Source: a virus
IMG/VR virus record: IMGVR_UViG_3300014501_000013
Coordinates: 1 to 64,000 of that record
Reading direction: 5' to 3' (one strand)
Length of the DNA stretch: 64,000 nucleotides
The position numbers and the translations under genes were made by a program. Positions 56,701 through 63,339 of the stretch are shown in pieces. Every line of letters starts with the position of its first letter. Positions within the stretch are counted from its first letter, which is position 1. The notes under the pieces were generated by a model that was given only the letters and a program-made list of their open reading frames with translations, was not told the DNA's origin and did not search any database.

Positions 56701-58096
56701 GGCCGGTACAGCAAACAGCCTATGTAACGTAGTCCCTTATGTGTCGCGCGTCATCGGTTCTAGTTCATCGAACTCGTACTACAACGCGAATTTCTATATC
56801 GATAACTGTCCGACCGCGACGACATGTAACATCTCGCTGCAATATCCATCAACGGCGGGACTTGTTCAAGGATCTGGAGGCACGTTAACGTTCGCCAACG
56901 GCGTCACGATGGGGCCAACCAATCCATTCCCCTGCATCATCGTCAACGGGTTCTCTCCAAATAACACATTCAATCTACGCAGTTCAACTGTAGGCACGGG
57001 CGGCAGTTGCAGCGGCACCACGAGCGTACCGGCTGCCGTCACCCACAGCGCTGGGCTCACGTTCACGATCTCTGGCATGACCGGATCGAGTGCTAGTTAT
57101 TACAACTCCACCACCTTTATCCTGAGCCAGTTTCCGAGTCCCTACATCACCGAATCCGACACGCCGCGCGAAGTCCCTCCATCGAGCCAGTCCACCAGCA
57201 GCGTGACCTTCACCCTCAACGCCGATGACGGTTGGGTACGCGGGCAGGGACAATCATTCTATGGTGAGATCGTCCAAGGCCCGCGAGTGCCGTTCGCCTT
57301 TGTAGCGGCGCAAGCGATCACGGCAGCCACCGGGGTTAGGGCGTACACCAGCGGTGAGAACTTCAACGTCGATCAGACTTTCTCTCGTAGCTTCGGCACC
57401 TTCCCTTGTCTAAATGGCGGCGACTGCCTCCAGGGCGGCGCGACTCAGTTCTACGACCAAGGTGCGGATTTGATTCGGTTCTTCAATTCTCCGACCAACG
57501 CTAACCTGTTACTGGAAAGCTTGGCCATAACCGGGTATCTCTACGGCACGCATGGGAACGCCCCGGACCTTGGGTTCAACATCGAATCTAGCGTTCGGCA
57601 AAGCAGCGTGGGGAACCTGCTCCTGGTCGGAAATTTCAATGATGGGCCGGTCACCCCGGCGATTCCCATTTCTGCCTGCATCGTCAGTGGCCAGTCGGCT
57701 ATCCGCTACACCGCCTCGGCGCTTGGCGGAATCGCAACTGCGTCAATCTCTTCTGGAACCACCTCTAACTCCCCGACCATTCCCGCGGGCGGCATGGTGA
57801 TCTACAAGTGCCCTAACGTAAGCGCCGGCGTACTTCAGCAACCAACCATCGCCGCGCTTCTGACAGATGTCGCCAATGCCACCTCCGTCGCCGTCGAGTA
57901 CGCCTATTCTCCGTGGTTCCTCTCGGGGCTTCCACAAGCTGGTGTCCCACTCGCGGTGAGCAGTTCGACGCCTGCGACCGGATTCCTATTGCCAGTCGAT
58001 CTGAAGCTGGGGCCGGTTAGCTATCGGTTGGTGTACTCAGGGGCGTCTGGAGTATTAGCGACGGGCGATATCCAGACGATCGGAGGAGTGCAATGA
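53711..58096 (+). CDS. Exported multidomain tailspike, possible glycosidase
   Basis: A 1,461-aa protein from ATG 53711. LPAYAFLLFAAIVIVPVRAA near residue 40 is an export or membrane segment. Next come beta domains (about 60-200, 280-440), an Ig-like bacterial BIG2-type domain (LTLSPKDWVISPSSGTIQLT, VYTTTNSSVCTVSSSGLVTG) near 490-580, and then an alpha/beta part (TLYAPFKFYFHGVATSLITG, WQYLAQQWVASGILLSLEGP, DEVDADYS) that looks like a TIM-barrel glycoside hydrolase with E/D residues. The C-terminal third is beta-rich. Likely a cell-envelope glycan-degrading spike. Coupled to the 36-aa peptide and next micro-ORF. Confidence 0.6.
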   Translation: MTFWRPGGRVCRLGVGVGIFGKGGPFGLHRLPAYAFLLFAAIVIVPVRAACTASVVTPAASASISGLSYALTASLSTCPTALSVEWMIDGESQGVFWQAPWSISSWNTNNRWRGPAHNAYVIVRDPTGATIATSPTNTFAITNDYLEPAAYINLVSVTPSTAISSNWSGVVNLVATFNGTNATNAKAITVYVDGDVLGFESLNELSTSGSTATTMNAAVNTTQYLNEGHEVCLVVKDIASGRPGVTNGGYPFGEWCQQVTFSNTSTILLKNATTNADYVCWGGGACNTFSSLTAPASGTVNVTTGDFLLVCDGYFQGGATTITDTLGNSWTAVNTGTKQANWNQYCFYSANVTGGADAFTATFAGGGAKSMALLVREYSGVATSSPIDTQITSTGTSCASPCVVTSGTFTTSNANDMIALYYVSNINGQVFQNGLNASLDSTTSATGGGTSQLLTATVSGGTATIGIANGSSLTYGMTVVALNAASNTPIATPSQLTLSPKDWVISPSSGTIQLTPSIANADTTSTTVTSAMNPVYTTTNSSVCTVSSSGLVTGVAYGSCGVTITLGNGLTETIYGWVSSTNVIPCQTTTGQISTTNTGCLWVASVFNSSGIALFHDALKTPTQVGIAYQNAGWNTVEDSPAPSTGWTGVNGTCASFQSTLNTYISTLTTLYAPFKFYFHGVATSLITGVFPNQFYVGVRGLGATCSPQNWQYLAQQWVASGILLSLEGPDEVDADYSYPVPSPVISSSGPFTGITCTVSGTPVCTVAYANPQSATNQNGPGRIGIFGGTSTAGLAINSAIGTPNTNTGLYVPSGVSGGFTFTGPSGASGANITWVSDPSIRIEPFAFNWQTAVPGGGGDYSHYQDFATMSSLVHAGGSIISSAPRAIASSISQCGWGGACSYAAGSPAFSDYAIIYNSPGSNGTAQYVALPDIRISRTPNLNVFQQNRKFINGAGSLRAFLGQTQFIQTNWGMNGQIITGVSCSGSLCTFPSPICGAGTANSLCNVVPYVSRVIGSSSSNSYYNANFYIDNCPTATTCNISLQYPSTAGLVQGSGGTLTFANGVTMGPTNPFPCIIVNGFSPNNTFNLRSSTVGTGGSCSGTTSVPAAVTHSAGLTFTISGMTGSSASYYNSTTFILSQFPSPYITESDTPREVPPSSQSTSSVTFTLNADDGWVRGQGQSFYGEIVQGPRVPFAFVAAQAITAATGVRAYTSGENFNVDQTFSRSFGTFPCLNGGDCLQGGATQFYDQGADLIRFFNSPTNANLLLESLAITGYLYGTHGNAPDLGFNIESSVRQSSVGNLLLVGNFNDGPVTPAIPISACIVSGQSAIRYTASALGGIATASISSGTTSNSPTIPAGGMVIYKCPNVSAGVLQQPTIAALLTDVANATSVAVEYAYSPWFLSGLPQAGVPLAVSSSTPATGFLLPVDLKLGPVSYRLVYSGASGVLATGDIQTIGGVQ

Positions 58097-58158
58097 ACAA
58101 CAATTGGAATGATGGCAGTGTTGTAGGGGAAGTACTATGGAATGGAGAACTAACATGA
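58093..58158 (+). CDS. 21-aa micro-ORF
   Basis: MNNNWNDGSVVGEVLWNGEL(T) starts in ATGA overlap with the spike gene and ends in ATGA overlap with the next gene, so it forms a continuous translation relay. No Shine-Dalgarno of its own. It may serve only to carry ribosomes to the next gene. Confidence 0.4.
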   Translation: MNNNWNDGSVVGEVLWNGELT

Positions 58159-58550
58159 AACACCTTTTGATTCTCGCTGTTCTTTCGGCCAGCCTGATGG
58201 CCGCACAATCCAGAACCGTAAATGTAAGCTGGACGCCTTCCACGTCAACCGGAATAACCGGCGTGGCGATCTCGACCGGCACATCGGCTACTGGCCCTTT
58301 CACTTTCAAAGCTTGCGTGGGGGCCGTGAGCGGCCAGACTTGCATATCCGGCTCGACGCCTACCACTACGACTTACGCCGACACCGAAGCGGTTGGAACC
58401 ACAGTGTTCTACCAGGTTGTTGCGTTTGCGGCGGCATGCACACCTACAACTCCGGCGACGACCGCCTGTGGTTCTAGCGTGGCGGCGGTTGCGAGCACGA
58501 CCGTGCCCTCGCAGCCTGGGATATCGACCGTGATACTCGTTGTGCCGTGA
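58155..58550 (+). CDS. Exported fibronectin type III-like protein
   Basis: A 131-aa protein. MKHLLILAVLSASLMAAQSR is a signal peptide. The mature domain VNVSWTPSTSTGITGVAIST, YADTEAVGTTVFYQVVAFAA has the Trp, Tyr and edge-strand pattern of fibronectin type III. It probably mediates sugar or surface contact in the virion or periplasm. Its TGA overlaps the GTG of the next gene. Confidence 0.7.
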   Translation: MKHLLILAVLSASLMAAQSRTVNVSWTPSTSTGITGVAISTGTSATGPFTFKACVGAVSGQTCISGSTPTTTTYADTEAVGTTVFYQVVAFAAACTPTTPATTACGSSVAAVASTTVPSQPGISTVILVVP

Positions 58551-59059
58551 AGCGCACACTCATAGCTGCGTTGATCGTTGGGCTTGCTCTGTTCGGGCAG
58601 ACGGCACCCGGACCCATCGGCAACCTCACGCTCACGGTGGGAGGCGTTGCGCTGACGGGCATCACCAGCCTCACGCTGAGCGCTGGAACGGGCACCGTGG
58701 TGAGTTGCCTCCCAAGCCCCTGCGCGGTGAGTGCTGGAGGCGCCCTGACGGTGCAGGTTTCGGCTAACACCGCTGTCGTCCTTTCCTACCCGGACGCCAT
58801 GGCCGCAGCGCCGTTCGACTGCGTCTCAACCAGCGGGACCATCGCCAGTGTCTGCAATCTCAAGGTAGCGCCCACCGTACCGCCGGTCTTCGTGGCGCTG
58901 ACGACCTCGGTAAACTGTCCCGGCGCTTGTTCGCTGAATGTGAGCAATACCGGGATCAAGGCTATCAAGACGAACGCGGCTGGAGCGACGGATGCTACGG
59001 TGATGGCCGGGACACATCTGCTCCGTTACGACGGCACGGTTTATAGGCTTTTGCTTTAG
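58547..59059 (+). CDS. Exported beta-rich 170-aa protein (GTG start)
   Basis: KRTLIAALIVGLALFGQTAP is a signal peptide ending Phe-Gly-Gln. The mature part is beta-rich with Thr/Ser and two Cys pairs (SCLPSPCAV, FDCVSTSGTIASVCNL). Ends with TVYRLLL. Coupled by GTGA to the fibronectin-like gene. Possibly a fibre accessory. Confidence 0.6.
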   Translation: MKRTLIAALIVGLALFGQTAPGPIGNLTLTVGGVALTGITSLTLSAGTGTVVSCLPSPCAVSAGGALTVQVSANTAVVLSYPDAMAAAPFDCVSTSGTIASVCNLKVAPTVPPVFVALTTSVNCPGACSLNVSNTGIKAIKTNAAGATDATVMAGTHLLRYDGTVYRLLL

Positions 59060-59082
59060 AGGAAAATGGGCCATAATTAGCC

Positions 59083-59451
59083 ATGTACACATATTCCCAA
59101 AGCACCGGCCAACTCACCGATGCCGGAGGCGTACTGATCGGAACCGGATTTTCCGGTCATGACGTGGGGATGAATAACCCGCAAATGCAGAACGTTAAGG
59201 GCGTGGGCCCTTTGCCGCAGGGTCGCTATACTATTGGGGCACCGAGGGACTATCCGGGAACGCTCGGGCCGCTTGTGATGGCGCTCCTTCCAGATCCGGC
59301 AAACGAGATGTTCGATAGATCGGGTTTTTATTTTCATGGAGCTTCGGCAGTCCACTACTCGGAATCGAGTGACGGTTGTATCGTGCTTCCGTTACTGGTT
59401 CGCCTGGAGATCTCGCAAAGTGGCGACAAAGCGCTTCAGGTGACCGCGTGA
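59083..59451 (+). CDS. Tlde1-like (DUF2778) peptidoglycan enzyme
   Basis: A 122-aa protein. FSGHDVGMNNPQMQNVKGVG, PLPQGRYTIGAPRDYPGTLG, FYFHGASAVHYSESSDGCIV match the DUF2778/Tlde1 L,D-transpeptidase-like domain: SGHxxGxNNPxxQxVKxVGPLPxGxYTIG, then the catalytic His (FHG) and Cys (SSDGCI). It would cut or exchange L,D-type cross-links in peptidoglycan. In this position, at the start of a small-membrane-protein cassette, it is the best endolysin candidate. It has no signal peptide. The stop overlaps a 15-codon GTG mini-ORF (59448-59495). Confidence 0.85.
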   Translation: MYTYSQSTGQLTDAGGVLIGTGFSGHDVGMNNPQMQNVKGVGPLPQGRYTIGAPRDYPGTLGPLVMALLPDPANEMFDRSGFYFHGASAVHYSESSDGCIVLPLLVRLEISQSGDKALQVTA

Positions 59452-59491
59452 TGCCTCAGGTTGTGGCGGCGATTCAGGCGGCGAGGGGCGC

Positions 59492-59806
59492 ATGACGCCC
59501 ACGGCAGCACAGTCGCTCTGGACGGATGGATACTGCACGAAATGCTATCGGCTTCTGTTGATTCGCGTTAGTTGTGATCCGCACTCACTAGAATGTCCAG
59601 AGTGTGGAATGACAACACTGAAAATAGGGCGACCGGCCAAGGGAAGGAAACTAAAGGTGTTTCGTTTGACTGGCCTTTGTGCTAAGTGCGGATTGCCAAG
59701 CCAATCTGTCTTTTGTTCAAACCTTTGTGAGGCGTTGTATCGCGCGTGGAGACTTGGGACTGATGAATCTCAAAAAGGAGAAGTAGGGCAAACTAGGGAC
59801 GTTTGA
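59492..59806 (+). CDS. Double zinc-ribbon protein
   Basis: A 104-aa protein with YCTKCYRLLLIRVSCD, LECPECGMTTLKIGRP (first ribbon) and LCAKCGLPSQSVFCSNLCEA (second). Probably nucleic-acid or protein binding. The ATG follows a 15-codon mini-ORF by ATGA. Not recognised beyond the zinc sites; the second ribbon recalls FCSxxC DNA-binding modules like that of the 9077 gene. Confidence 0.6.
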   Translation: MTPTAAQSLWTDGYCTKCYRLLLIRVSCDPHSLECPECGMTTLKIGRPAKGRKLKVFRLTGLCAKCGLPSQSVFCSNLCEALYRAWRLGTDESQKGEVGQTRDV

Positions 59807-59826
59807 TCCAACGCAACATTAGCCCC

Positions 59827-59982
59827 ATGATCGCCACCACCTACTTCGATGGCCTGGGCAGCGCCATCTGGTACAACCTGCGCCCGCTAGTCTGGTTCGC
59901 GCTTGGAGTCGTGGTAGTGGTCGGAGGGCTGGTTGTGTGGGGCGTGCTGGCGGCGAAGAAGGGGAAGGTCACAGAGATATGA
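59827..59982 (+). CDS. 51-aa single-pass membrane protein
   Basis: MIATTYFDGLGSAIWYNLRP, then a 20-residue Val/Gly-rich membrane helix and a basic end (AAKKGKVTEI). It could be a holin or small membrane effector. No strong ribosome site. Confidence 0.5.
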   Translation: MIATTYFDGLGSAIWYNLRPLVWFALGVVVVVGGLVVWGVLAAKKGKVTEI

Positions 59983-59995
59983 TCGGAGGTTATTT

Positions 59996-60166
59996 GTGAA
60001 AGACATCATTGAACAGGTTTTGAGCCAGCAAATCGATTTCTCGATCTATCCACCAGGCGGGCCAACTGCAAATATCGTGGCCCAAAAGATCGTCGATGCC
60101 TTGGGGCCTTACGCACGAATCGATGATATCGGCAGCAGAACTGAGTACGAGAAATCAGCAAGTTGA
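59996..60166 (+). CDS. 56-aa protein (GTG start)
   Basis: KDIIEQVLSQQIDFSIYPPG, then VAQKIVDALGPYARIDDIGS. GGAGG lies 6 bases before the GTG. Helix-turn-helix-sized, but no clear DNA-binding pattern. Not recognised. Confidence 0.6.
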   Translation: MKDIIEQVLSQQIDFSIYPPGGPTANIVAQKIVDALGPYARIDDIGSRTEYEKSAS

Positions 60167-60187
60167 CTGAAGCTGTAAAGGAGAAAT

Positions 60188-60373
60188 ATGAGTCACACGA
60201 AGCACGAGGAGATCGAGCGCGAACGCGAGCGCAACCTGGAGGCTCAACGTAAGGGAACCCCCATCGAACGATACACCAGACAATTCGGAAAGGCACCGCG
60301 GTACGGGCCATTCGGCAATTATCCGAATCGCATTGTCGGAGATGGCACGATAGTTGTGGCTGGATGGCGGTAA
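60188..60373 (+). CDS. 61-aa charged protein
   Basis: SHTKHEEIERERERNLEAQR is a highly charged helix; PIERYTRQFGKAPRYGPFGN follows. AAAGGAG before the ATG. Not recognised. Possibly nucleic-acid contacting. Confidence 0.6.
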   Translation: MSHTKHEEIERERERNLEAQRKGTPIERYTRQFGKAPRYGPFGNYPNRIVGDGTIVVAGWR

Positions 60374-60388
60374 ACAAAGGAAAATGAC

Positions 60389-60556
60389 ATGGGACTGATA
60401 TTGCTGATTGTGATTCTCTTTCTGGTGTTCGGCGGCGGAGGTGGCTACCTTACGCGCGCCAACCCGAACTATGGTTACTGGGGCGGTGGCGGATTCGGCA
60501 TAGGCGCGCTCTTGGTCATCCTGCTCGTGCTCTATTTGATGGGGGTATTCCGGTAA
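60389..60556 (+). CDS. 55-aa DUF3309-like small membrane protein
   Basis: MGLILLIVILFLVFGGGGGY, then GYWGGGGFGIGALLVILLVL: two hydrophobic segments around a Gly/Tyr-rich loop, the DUF3309 layout. Holin-like function is possible. AAAGGAAA before the ATG. TAATG with the next gene. Confidence 0.6.
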   Translation: MGLILLIVILFLVFGGGGGYLTRANPNYGYWGGGGFGIGALLVILLVLYLMGVFR

Positions 60557-60735
60557 TGGGCATCCTTGACCCGAAAGCTGATGCTGCTGCGCTTGACCCC
60601 GTGATCCAGCGCGCCGTCACTGCGCTCGTAGACCAGTTCGTCGCTAAAGCCATTCCGGCGCTGAAAGCCGCTTTGGTCGAGATGCTTACCGAGGTTGCTG
60701 TGACGACGGCGGTCACTAAAAAAGGCACACCATGA
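60556..60735 (+). CDS. 59-aa amphipathic helical protein
   Basis: LDPKADAAALDPVIQRAVTA, LVDQFVAKAIPALKAALVEM form long amphipathic helices. The ending VAVTTAVTKKGTP resembles the ending of the next gene (VAAVTTAVAKKGSA), a partial duplication. Coupled by TAATG and ATGA. Confidence 0.55.
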   Translation: MGILDPKADAAALDPVIQRAVTALVDQFVAKAIPALKAALVEMLTEVAVTTAVTKKGTP

Positions 60736-60875
60736 CTATACGCGATCGAAATGCTCAATGGGCTCCATCGACAGGCCGTTTCATAATCCCGAAGGAAAGT
60801 CCTGGAACAGGCACTGTAATGCAAGCCCAGGTTGCTGCCGTGACGACGGCGGTCGCGAAGAAAGGCAGCGCCTAG
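60732..60875 (+). CDS. 47-aa protein sharing its tail with the previous gene
   Basis: MTIRDRNAQWAPSTGRFIIP then a tail similar to the previous protein; the DNA GTGACGACGGCGGTC is identical in both (60700 and 60839). Probably arose by partial duplication. Function unknown. Confidence 0.5.
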   Translation: MTIRDRNAQWAPSTGRFIIPKESPGTGTVMQAQVAAVTTAVAKKGSA

Positions 60876-60880
60876 AGAAC

Positions 60881-61162
60881 ATGCCCACATTGTCCGAGAA
60901 AGTCGATCCCGTCCTGTTCCTGCTGATCGGCGGCATTATCTTTTTCTCACTCAGCCTGTTCGCCGTCGATCTCTGGTTCAAGCAGGATCAAGCGCTGTTC
61001 AGCGTGCTCTCGTCGCTCGTCTCTGGATTCGCTGGGTCGTTCTTCACGAGGTTAAGGCCGAAGGATGCTCCGACCCCTGCTAGTTCTCCAGACGCAACAG
61101 TGGACACAACTGCGACCACAACGGTGCATACCGAACCGGCGAAGGACCCGGCGAAGCCGTGA
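60881..61162 (+). CDS. Two-helix membrane protein, holin candidate
   Basis: A 93-aa protein with membrane segments near residues 10-29 (PVLFLLIGGIIFFSLSLFAV) and 38-55 (ALFSVLSSLVSGFAGSFF), then a disordered Pro/Thr tail. Two membrane helices and a charged C-tail suit a class II-type holin. GAGAAC precedes the ATG. The stop overlaps the next GTG. Confidence 0.55.
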   Translation: MPTLSEKVDPVLFLLIGGIIFFSLSLFAVDLWFKQDQALFSVLSSLVSGFAGSFFTRLRPKDAPTPASSPDATVDTTATTTVHTEPAKDPAKP

Positions 61163-61362
61163 GCGAACCAACCGGTCTCGTAGCGGGCGACCTTAGCATC
61201 GCCTTCCCTGTGCTCGTGGAGCCAGAGTATACCTTAGACGGATACGGGCGCGGTGTCGCTGTCAACGTGGAGGAATTGCTGAGGCTTATCGTTTGCGGAC
61301 TGCGTCTCTCGCCTAATGGAATTGTGCGCCTAACGAAGACGAATGGAAGTAAGCGAATCTGA
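61159..61362 (+). CDS. 67-aa hypothetical protein (GTG start)
   Basis: SEPTGLVAGDLSIAFPVLVE, then VNVEELLRLIVCGLRLSPNG. Mixed fold. Coupled by GTGA. Not recognised. Confidence 0.55.
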   Translation: MSEPTGLVAGDLSIAFPVLVEPEYTLDGYGRGVAVNVEELLRLIVCGLRLSPNGIVRLTKTNGSKRI

Positions 61363-61385
61363 AAATTCGCGGCTACACTTTTCGC

Positions 61386-61484
61386 GTGTTGCTGATCGGG
61401 GCGCTGCCTGCATTGGCGATATTGTTTGTGGCGGCGTTCGTGCTGGCCTTGATTGTTGAGTTTTTAGTAGGACTGATGAGGTAG
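61386..61484 (+). CDS. 32-aa membrane peptide (GTG start)
   Basis: LLIGALPALAILFVAAFVLA, then LIVEFLVGLMR: one or nearly two membrane spans. The frame is open back to the preceding stop, so the start may be upstream (a CTG at 61359 also overlaps that stop). Small holin-like peptide. Confidence 0.45.
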   Translation: MLLIGALPALAILFVAAFVLALIVEFLVGLMR

Positions 61485-61504
61485 GGAGACGGGCTGAAAA
61501 CCGC

Positions 61505-61909
61505 ATGACAATTGACATATCACACTGGCACATTCCCTGGCTTCCTTCAGGTACGCTGGCAGGCTTCGCAGCCGGCTTTATAGCCATCTTGGCCTTTGAT
61601 CCGACGTGGACAATGGGAAATATCATCACTATCAGCGTGGTGGTTCTCGGCGGCTTGGGCACATTTTATGGCATCATCAGCAAACTCACCAGCGCTCAAC
61701 AAAAACAGGATCAGGCTCTTGAATTGCTGGCGGCGCATCAAGAAGCAGCGATGGGGCTGATGAATCAGTCTGTTGTGCTTCTGAAAGAAACCGCCGTTGC
61801 GATGCAGGCCGTGCTCGGCAAGCAAGGGGACCAGCTCTCAAGTATGGTTATCGAGACTGAAATAAATCGGCGTATGCAAGCTATGGCTCAATCTCAACCG
61901 AAGGTGTAG
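61505..61909 (+). CDS. Membrane-anchored coiled-coil protein
   Basis: A 134-aa protein. Hydrophobic segments near residues 15-30 (SGTLAGFAAGFIAILAF) and 38-58 (NIITISVVVLGGLGTFYGII), then a long coiled coil (KLTSAQQKQDQALELLAAHQ, EAAMGLMNQSVVLLKETAVA). Membrane anchor plus periplasmic or cytoplasmic coil fits a holin/spanin-like lysis component. Its 3' end overlaps the minus-strand gene at 61881 by 29 bases. Last rightward gene. Confidence 0.6.
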   Translation: MTIDISHWHIPWLPSGTLAGFAAGFIAILAFDPTWTMGNIITISVVVLGGLGTFYGIISKLTSAQQKQDQALELLAAHQEAAMGLMNQSVVLLKETAVAMQAVLGKQGDQLSSMVIETEINRRMQAMAQSQPKV

Positions 61910-62042
61910 GCTCCTCGCCTTTCACCAGCGCTTCGAGCGCACGGGCGATGCGGTCCAACTTATGGATTACGATGCCGAGCGCTACGATAATAGTCACCCA
62001 TCTCACGAATTCGCCAACTACCTGAACTGGATCTGTACTCAT
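61881..62042 (-). CDS. 53-aa membrane protein, end of the right leftward operon
   Basis: MSTDPVQVVGEFVRWVTIIV, then ALGIVIHKLDRIARALEALV and an acidic tail. One membrane helix followed by an amphipathic helix. Coupled to its upstream gene (ATGA) and tail-to-tail with the lysis gene. Antisense overlap of 29 bases could influence mRNA ends. Confidence 0.6.
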   Translation of the reverse strand: MSTDPVQVVGEFVRWVTIIVALGIVIHKLDRIARALEALVKGEEPTPSVEIEP

Positions 62043-62413
62043 TCGACCTCCCCGGCCCGCGCTTGGGGCTGCATCGCGGCGTCAATAACGTGGCGTACCG
62101 ATTGATTCAATTCCAGTTTCTTCCAGGTTTCGTCAGTGACCGCACGCCGTAGCATTAGGGCGGTAAAGTAAAGGTCGCGTTCCATAAGGACCGCGCATCC
62201 CCGCTCGGCCACCAGCACATCGCATCGTTCATCGTTCTGGCGTGTCAATCCAAATGCCAGATTTCGGAAACTGTCTCGTTCTGCAAGAGCCTGAGTGAAT
62301 TGCGTTTGCAGCGCATCGTACTTCTGCTGAAGGGCATCCGCGCGGGCTGTCGCTGCCTCCGTTAATTTCCTCTGCTCTTTAAGTAGACGAGCGGGAAGTT
62401 CCATGTCAGCCAT
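62039..62413 (-). CDS. 124-aa coiled-coil protein
   Basis: MADMELPARLLKEQRKLTEA, ATARADALQQKYDALQTQFT, then ERDLYFTALMLRRAVTDETW. A long coiled coil ends in a helical domain with a Cys pair (CDVLVAERGC). Overlaps the next small membrane gene. Not recognised. Confidence 0.6.
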   Translation of the reverse strand: MADMELPARLLKEQRKLTEAATARADALQQKYDALQTQFTQALAERDSFRNLAFGLTRQNDERCDVLVAERGCAVLMERDLYFTALMLRRAVTDETWKKLELNQSVRHVIDAAMQPQARAGEVE

Positions 62414-63169
62414 TCATTCCTCCTTGGCCTCGGGCGCGTCAGGTCTAAACGTAACGTCGTAGCTAGACCAGTGCGTACCGTCATCCGCTTCGTACCACGG
62501 CTCCCCGTGAGGAGCGCCTACTGTTTTCGAGATGCGAGCCCGACGCCTGTAATTGTTTCCGAGAATCCAGCCGGTGCCGAATCCCTCCTTGGCCTCGGGC
62601 GGTGATGGTGACCAAGATGGGTCATCCCATGGTTGCGGCTTGGCCTCGGGCGCTGCGGGCTCCTGAGGAACAGTCGGCGCTGGAATTTGCATGGCAGGGT
62701 CCTCTTTGGCCATCGCTATATATGCCTGCATGACATCGTGTAGCACTGCTAAAGCTTCGTTGACGTCAGCCCCGTGCGCAGTACACCCAGGAAGATCAGG
62801 GATTCTAGCGATTACATCCCCTTCTTCATCCATCGTCAGGGCGACTGCGTATGGGAATTGGAAACATCGAACAGCGGCTTCCGATTCAGGCTTATCGGAT
62901 GCTGCTGGTTGGGCGAGAGCCTGCCGCAACTCCATAACGCGTGGATAGAGAACGTATCCTGCCCCTGTCGTCCACAGACTATTGTGGTAGGTGTTCTCCA
63001 GATGCACGAAGTCGTTATCAATCCGCTTCAACAAGTCCTCCAACTCCGCGACCCGCTTGGAGACGGCGTCGTGGGAGTCGAGCACTCGAAATAATGTATC
63101 TGAACCAAACGAGTGCTTTCGTATCGCCTCCAACTCGGCGTCGGTCAGAATTGGCTTATCGGTCGGCAT
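62414..63169 (-). CDS. HicB-like antitoxin domain fused to coiled coil
   Basis: A 251-aa protein. Residues 1-95 are coiled coil (DSHDAVSKRVAELEDLLKRI). FPYAVALTMDEEGDVIARIP, DLPGCTAHGADVNEALAVLH, DVMQAYIAMAKE near 105-160 is a HicB-type domain (xxxPDLPGCxxxGxxxxEAxxxxxEAI). The C-terminus is Pro-rich and repeats PEAKE/PEAKP, then a folded end (TVGAPHGEPWYEADDGTHWS). No HicA toxin gene is present, so it may neutralise a host HicA or is used in another way. The partner gene starts 1 base later. Confidence 0.75.
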   Translation of the reverse strand: MPTDKPILTDAELEAIRKHSFGSDTLFRVLDSHDAVSKRVAELEDLLKRIDNDFVHLENTYHNSLWTTGAGYVLYPRVMELRQALAQPAASDKPESEAAVRCFQFPYAVALTMDEEGDVIARIPDLPGCTAHGADVNEALAVLHDVMQAYIAMAKEDPAMQIPAPTVPQEPAAPEAKPQPWDDPSWSPSPPEAKEGFGTGWILGNNYRRRARISKTVGAPHGEPWYEADDGTHWSSYDVTFRPDAPEAKEE

Positions 63170-63339
63170 TAGCGCTCTCCTTCATAAAGCTCTCGAATCT
63201 TTTCGCGCAATTCTGCGCTTACTTTTTTGCCTTCACTCCGTTCTAGTGAATCCTCCGTCCAGTTCTGTTCGAGATGGTTAGCGGCCTCCTCTAGCGCTTC
63301 GATACGCGCGTCACGCCGCTGGTCCTCTTTCGTTCTCAT
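63169..63339 (-). CDS. 56-aa coiled-coil protein
   Basis: MRTKEDQRRDARIEALEEAA, NHLEQNWTEDSLERSEGKKV, then REKIRELYEGER. Charged helix, coiled-coil type. Overlaps the upstream lipoprotein gene by ATGA and shares one base with the HicB-like start. Confidence 0.6.
   Translation of the reverse strand: MRTKEDQRRDARIEALEEAANHLEQNWTEDSLERSEGKKVSAELREKIRELYEGER

Noticed and set aside
53474-58096. 1,540-aa version of the spike gene
   Set aside because: The extra 79 residues overlap the end of the beta-helix gene and the 36-aa gene in another frame; ATG 53711 is coupled by ATGA.
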